In this document: positions 13,879-17,370 of the stretch, piece after piece
How positions within the stretch are numbered: the stretch's first letter is position 1
Layout of the letters: every line of letters starts with the position of its first letter
From: an uncultured Collinsella sp.
Lineage (GTDB): Bacteria; Actinomycetota; Coriobacteriia; Coriobacteriales; Coriobacteriaceae
Length of the DNA: 17,370 nt
NCBI GenBank assembly: GCA_958437495.1
Contig: CAUBOH010000030.1
Location: 1-17,370 of the forward strand
Direction of reading: 5' to 3'
Position numbers and translations under genes: made by a program
Notes under the pieces: model-generated
Seen by the model: the letters and a program-made list of their open reading frames with translations, nothing else
Database searches by the model: none
Told to the model about the DNA's origin: nothing

Positions 13879-13926
13879 AGCGCGGCGTTCACACCGGGAG
13901 GCACAGTTCGGTCTGAACACCGCGCT
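13879..13926 (-). promoter_or_regulatory. hairpin at the start of the ridA leader
   Basis: AGCGCGG-C-GTTCA (13879-13891) can pair with TGAAC-A-CCGCGCT (13914-13926): 12 pairs with one internal mismatch. The predicted ridA transcript starts at about 13928, so the RNA would begin in this stem. This could stabilise the 5' end or be a small regulatory leader. Confidence 0.4.
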
Positions 13927-13934
13927 TGATTGGG

Positions 13935-13963
13935 ATAGTAGGGGATGATTTTGCGCGGTGCAA
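13935..13963 (-). promoter_or_regulatory. ridA promoter
   Basis: On the minus strand, -35 TTGCAC (13963-13958) and -10 TACTAT (13940-13935) are separated by 17 bp. The leader to the ATG at 13846 would be about 80 nt. Confidence 0.62.
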
Positions 13964-14133
13964 GATTATTATCACATTGCGAGAATATTTTATCGCCCAA
14001 CGGCGCGTACGGGCCGATGAACGGCGTGACCGGCGACCTGCCTGAAGACTTTGTCCTGCTTAGGCTGCGGGCATCGTCCATCGCGACGGCGCCACTATAC
14101 TTTTGAATATCTGAGCATTTTGAAAGGCAGGAT

Positions 14134-16629
14134 ATGACCGCAACCGCCAGTCGAACCACCAACCGCAGACCCGAGCTCTTGGCCCCCGCCGGAGGCCCGG
14201 AGCCCTTTGCCGCCGCACTCGCCGCCGGGGCAGACGCCATCTACTGTGGCATGGGTAGCTTCAACGCCCGCCGCAAGGCAACGAACTTTACCGACGAGGC
14301 CTTTGAGCAGGCTTGCCGTGCTGCACACCTGGCCGGCTCGCGCGTCTACGTCACGGTCAACATCGTCATCAAGCAGTCCGAGATGAGCGATGCGCTGCAA
14401 CTCATCCACCGCTGCTCCACGCTAGGCGCCGACGCCTTCATTATCCAGGACTGGGGCCTGTTCTTTGAGGTCAAGCGCACCATGCCCGGCATCGAGACAC
14501 ACATCTCGACCCAGGCGAACATCCATGATGACCGCGGGACTATCTGGTGCCGCGAGCAGGGCGCCGATCGCGTGACCCTCTCGCGCGAGCTTTCCATCGA
14601 CGAGATTGCCGCCATTCACGATGCCGCGCCCGACGTTGACCTGGAGGTCTTTAGCCACGGTGCCATCTGCTTTTGCTACTCGGGCTTGTGCCTGCTGTCG
14701 AGCTTTGCCATGGCGGGCCGCTCGGCCAACCGCGGCATGTGCGCTCAGCCCTGTCGCCTGCCTTACGAGCTGATCGACGAGAACGGCCGCGCGCTCTCCC
14801 CTGCCGGGCGCGAGCGCGCTCTATGCCCGCGCGACACCAATACTTCGCAGCTCGTTCGCCGTCTGTATGACGCCGGCGCCGCATCGCTCAAGCTCGAGGG
14901 CCGCATGAAGGCGCCCGATTACGTGTATTCCATCGTCGATGTGTATCGTCATCAGATCGATGACATGCTGGCCCATGTTTCAGCCTCTAAGGACGAGGAA
15001 GCCGCTCGCCAGCGCCAACTCAAGCGCTGCTTTAACCGCGACTTTACGCACGCCTATCAGGACGGCACCTCGGGCGACGAGATGATGAGCTACGAGCGCT
15101 CCAACAACCGCGGCCAGATCGTGGGCACGGTGCTGGGCAGCCGTCTGGCCAACCGCGACGTGCGCGGGCTCAAGCCCGACGACCGTCGTCGCCGCGCCGC
15201 CATCGCCCGCATTGAGTTGTTTGAGCCTGTGGGCAAGGGCGACTTGCTGGAACTTCGCCACGACGACGAGTTCGACCAGTTCCTGACCACTATCGCTACC
15301 GATGATGCCGCCGCCGGTGACATCATCGAGTGCCGCGTGCCCCGCAGCATGCCCGAGGGCTGCCGCGTGCGCGTCATCCGCAGCCAGCGCGCCATCGACG
15401 CCGCCGGCGCCGCGCTCAAGCGCGACGTGCTTCGCCGCCGCGCCGTGGATGTTACCGTCGTAGCGCGTCTGGGCGAACCGTTTGCCGTCACGCTTACTTG
15501 CTGCGACGACCCATCGCTTACGGCCACGGCCACGGGCTTTACCGTCGAGGCTGCCAAGACCCGCGCGGTCGAGGCGTCCGATCTGGTTGAGCATGTGGGC
15601 CGCATGGGTTCCTCGCCCTTTGAGGCTGCGAGCTTTGATGTGGCGCTTGATGAGGGCTGCGGCATGGGCTTCTCCGCTGTGCACAAGGTGCGCGCCGCCG
15701 CCTGCAAAGCGCTGGAGGAGGCCATTCTGGCGCCGTATGAGGAGCGTGCGAAGACGCTCGAGTTGCCGGCGATTGTCACCAGTGATTCCCGCCCCATGCC
15801 CGCGCACTACCATGACGAGCCGCAGATCTGCGCCACCGTCACCTCACTCGAGGCCGCCGAGGCAGCCCGCGCGGAGGGTGCAACGCGCATCTACATGACC
15901 ACCGACGCGCTCGATGCGGCCGAGCTCTCCCCCACCGATGCGTTTGAGCAGGGCATCGTACCCGTACTCGACGAGGTCTGCCGCGCCGTTGACCACGCCC
16001 GCGTTGACCCGTGGGTTGTTGCCGGCGCCACGGTCGCTATTGGCAACATCTCTGAGCTTGCCCTGGCCGCCCAGGTTGGCGCCACGGCGGAGGTCCGCTC
16101 TTGCCTGCCCGTGCACAACACGCCTTGCATGGAGGCACTTGCCGAGCGCGGAGCCGGCGCGTTTTGGCTCTCGCCCGAGATCACGCTCGACGAAATCGTC
16201 TCGCTTGGCACCGCCGCGCCCGCAGCCCTGGGCATCACCGTGTTCGGCCGCCCGCGCGTTATGACGAGCGAGCACTGCATCCTGCAGGTGGCCAATGGCT
16301 GCATCCACGATTGCGCCAGCTGCCGCCTGCGCGCCCGCAAGCTGTCGCTCAAGAATATCGACGGCAAGGTCATGCCCGTGCGCACCGACATCCATGGCCG
16401 CTCTCGCTTGTACGACGCCTACCCCATCGACCTTACGCCGCAGGTACCACAGCTGCTCGACGCCGGCGTGCGCCGTCTTATGGTGGACGGCACGCTGCTC
16501 GAGACGGATGAGGTGGGCCGCGCCGTCGCACGCGTCCGCCGCGCCGTCGAGGCCGCACAGGCCGGCCGTAAGCCCGCCGCCCGCCTGCGCGGGGCAACCT
16601 CGGGCTGCATGTTTGTGGGAATTAGCTAA
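14134..16629 (+). CDS. peptidase U32 family protein with DUF3656, probable RNA hydroxylation enzyme (RlhA/TrhP-like)
   Basis: 831 residues. ELLAPAGGPEPF at 14-25 opens the U32 TIM barrel. The U32 signature lies at 171-189 (E-V-F-x2-G-A-I-C-x4-G-x-C), and cysteines C179, C186, C203 and C207 are the expected Fe-S ligands. About residues 300-580 resemble DUF3656, with the KlG-like turn near SSPFEAASF. A second Cys-rich block (C715, C723, C727, C730) lies in a C-terminal U32-like half. E. coli relatives are not proteases but prephenate-dependent RNA hydroxylases: RlhA acts on 23S rRNA C2501 and TrhP on tRNA U34. This size and DUF3656 favour the RlhA-type subgroup. AAAGG lies six bases before the ATG. 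A TATACT -10 (14096-14101) is possible, but no good -35 accompanies it. It is followed 15 bp later by a pseudouridine synthase gene. Confidence 0.85.
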   Translation: MTATASRTTNRRPELLAPAGGPEPFAAALAAGADAIYCGMGSFNARRKATNFTDEAFEQACRAAHLAGSRVYVTVNIVIKQSEMSDALQLIHRCSTLGADAFIIQDWGLFFEVKRTMPGIETHISTQANIHDDRGTIWCREQGADRVTLSRELSIDEIAAIHDAAPDVDLEVFSHGAICFCYSGLCLLSSFAMAGRSANRGMCAQPCRLPYELIDENGRALSPAGRERALCPRDTNTSQLVRRLYDAGAASLKLEGRMKAPDYVYSIVDVYRHQIDDMLAHVSASKDEEAARQRQLKRCFNRDFTHAYQDGTSGDEMMSYERSNNRGQIVGTVLGSRLANRDVRGLKPDDRRRRAAIARIELFEPVGKGDLLELRHDDEFDQFLTTIATDDAAAGDIIECRVPRSMPEGCRVRVIRSQRAIDAAGAALKRDVLRRRAVDVTVVARLGEPFAVTLTCCDDPSLTATATGFTVEAAKTRAVEASDLVEHVGRMGSSPFEAASFDVALDEGCGMGFSAVHKVRAAACKALEEAILAPYEERAKTLELPAIVTSDSRPMPAHYHDEPQICATVTSLEAAEAARAEGATRIYMTTDALDAAELSPTDAFEQGIVPVLDEVCRAVDHARVDPWVVAGATVAIGNISELALAAQVGATAEVRSCLPVHNTPCMEALAERGAGAFWLSPEITLDEIVSLGTAAPAALGITVFGRPRVMTSEHCILQVANGCIHDCASCRLRARKLSLKNIDGKVMPVRTDIHGRSRLYDAYPIDLTPQVPQLLDAGVRRLMVDGTLLETDEVGRAVARVRRAVEAAQAGRKPAARLRGATSGCMFVGIS

Positions 16630-16644
16630 CCGAAAGGCTTACAC

Positions 16645-17304
16645 GTGAACGAAGAACCTCAAGTCCTCTACTGCGACGCCTGGCTCATGGCCATCGACAA
16701 GCCCGCCGGCATGATCGTCCACGGCGACGGCACCGGCGAGCGCACGCTCACCGACTACGCCAGCGATCTGCTGCTGGCCATGGGCGACGGCTTTGCCGCG
16801 ACTGACATGCAGCCGCTCAACCGCCTGGACCGCAACACCACTGGAGTGGTGCTGTTTTCGCTCGACAAGCAGACGCAGCCCGCCTTCGACCAGATGGTGA
16901 TCGACCACGCCTTCGAAAAGCACTATCTGGCGCTGGCCGAGGGCAAGATCGACTGGAACGAGAAGCTCATCGACAAGCCCATCGCCCGCGACCGCCACGA
17001 CAGCCGCAAGATGCGCGTCGGCGCCAGCGGCAAGCCGTCGCAGACGCGCGTGAAGGTGCTCAAGCGCCTGAAGAGCCGTCGAGGCCTGCCCACGCGTTCG
17101 TATATCGATGTCGAGCTGCTCACCGGCCGCAAACACCAGATCCGCGTGCACCTGGCAAGCGAGCACCATCCCCTGGTGGGTGACGACCTGTACGGCACGC
17201 CGCGTCCTTGCGGCCTCATGCTTCATGCCCACAGCGTGTCCTTTACGCATCCCATAACCGGCGAGCACATCCACATCGAAGCCCCCTGCCCCTGGGAGCC
17301 CTAA
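16645..17304 (+). CDS. RluA-family RNA pseudouridine synthase, short form without S4 domain
   Basis: 219 residues from GTG at 16645, with AAAGG seven bases upstream. There is no N-terminal S4 RNA-binding domain. IDKPAGMIVHGDG (17-29) and the catalytic aspartate D62 in LNRLDRNTTGVVL are typical. The Asn before RLD replaces the His of RluD/RluA, as it does in several short bacterial members. ELLTGRKHQIRVHLA near 152-168 and HPLVGDDLYG are the further conserved blocks. It isomerises uridine to pseudouridine in rRNA or tRNA; which site cannot be told. It follows the U32 gene by 15 bp, so they form an operon of two RNA-modifying enzymes. Confidence 0.92.
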   Translation: MNEEPQVLYCDAWLMAIDKPAGMIVHGDGTGERTLTDYASDLLLAMGDGFAATDMQPLNRLDRNTTGVVLFSLDKQTQPAFDQMVIDHAFEKHYLALAEGKIDWNEKLIDKPIARDRHDSRKMRVGASGKPSQTRVKVLKRLKSRRGLPTRSYIDVELLTGRKHQIRVHLASEHHPLVGDDLYGTPRPCGLMLHAHSVSFTHPITGEHIHIEAPCPWEP

Positions 17305-17315
17305 ACCACCACAAT

Positions 17316-17344
17316 GGGGACAGGCACCTTTTGAACTGCGTCCC
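17316..17344. repeat. REP-like interrupted palindrome
   Basis: GGGAC (17317-17321) and GTCCC (17340-17344) flank AGGCACCTTTTGAACTGC, with a further CAG/CTG match offset by a 2-base bulge. Elements with a GGGGACAGGCACC core are common dispersed intergenic palindromes in bacteria. It lies 11 bp after the pseudouridine synthase stop and might also act as its terminator. The remaining 26 bases to the window end show nothing recognisable. Confidence 0.45.
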
Positions 17345-17370
17345 GAATCTTGGCCTTCTTTATTAGAAGC

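Overview
The window looks like a chromosomal segment of a high-GC gut actinobacterium of the class Coriobacteriia, most likely Collinsella or a close relative. This is an inference from four things: strong G/C bias at third codon positions, the gene families present, GTG starts, and a large anaerobic purine / selenium-dependent molybdenum hydroxylase cluster. No rRNA, tRNA, integrase, transposase or CRISPR array was recognised.

Left part (1-2900). The 5' end of a DEDDh-type 3'-5' exonuclease gene runs off the left edge on the minus strand. A poorly coding stretch follows. It holds a LexA/SOS-box-like palindrome about 90 bp upstream of a 41-residue hydrophobic, basic-tailed peptide with an excellent ribosome binding site, which makes it a candidate SOS-controlled type I toxin or small membrane peptide. 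Next comes a 332-residue AbiEi-like / PD-(D/E)XK-like protein. It is bracketed by two arrays (about 4.5 and 5.5 units) of a 62-bp imperfect palindrome. Paired changes in the two arms of these units suggest selection on a hairpin.

Centre (2861-13850), the main functional block. On the minus strand, reading from 12.45 kb down to 2.9 kb, lie an NCS2 xanthine/uracil-type permease, an SsnA-like amidohydrolase, YgfK, a four-cluster [4Fe-4S] ferredoxin and a fused [2Fe-2S]/molybdopterin selenium-dependent xanthine dehydrogenase (XdhD type). A strong intrinsic terminator ends the block. The last three genes are separated by only 11-12 bp. The permease-ssnA and ssnA-ygfK gaps are each packed with four potential hairpins. 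A good minus-strand promoter (TTGAGA-17-TACGAT) precedes the permease, and its -35 region is overlapped by a Fur-box-like hexamer array. Divergent from the permease is a YheO/DauR-type PAS-HTH regulator, a likely local controller. Convergent with the regulator, across a perfect bidirectional terminator, is ridA (2-iminoacid deaminase). The set suggests uptake of a purine, oxidation or reduction at the molybdenum centre, electron transfer through a poly-ferredoxin to the flavoprotein YgfK (no FAD-binding XdhB/YgfM subunit is present), hydrolytic processing by SsnA, and clean-up of reactive enamines by RidA.

Right part (14134-17370). A two-gene plus-strand operon encodes a peptidase-U32-family RNA-hydroxylation-type protein with DUF3656 and a short RluA-type pseudouridine synthase. 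Both are RNA-modification enzymes. The window ends in a short REP-like palindrome.
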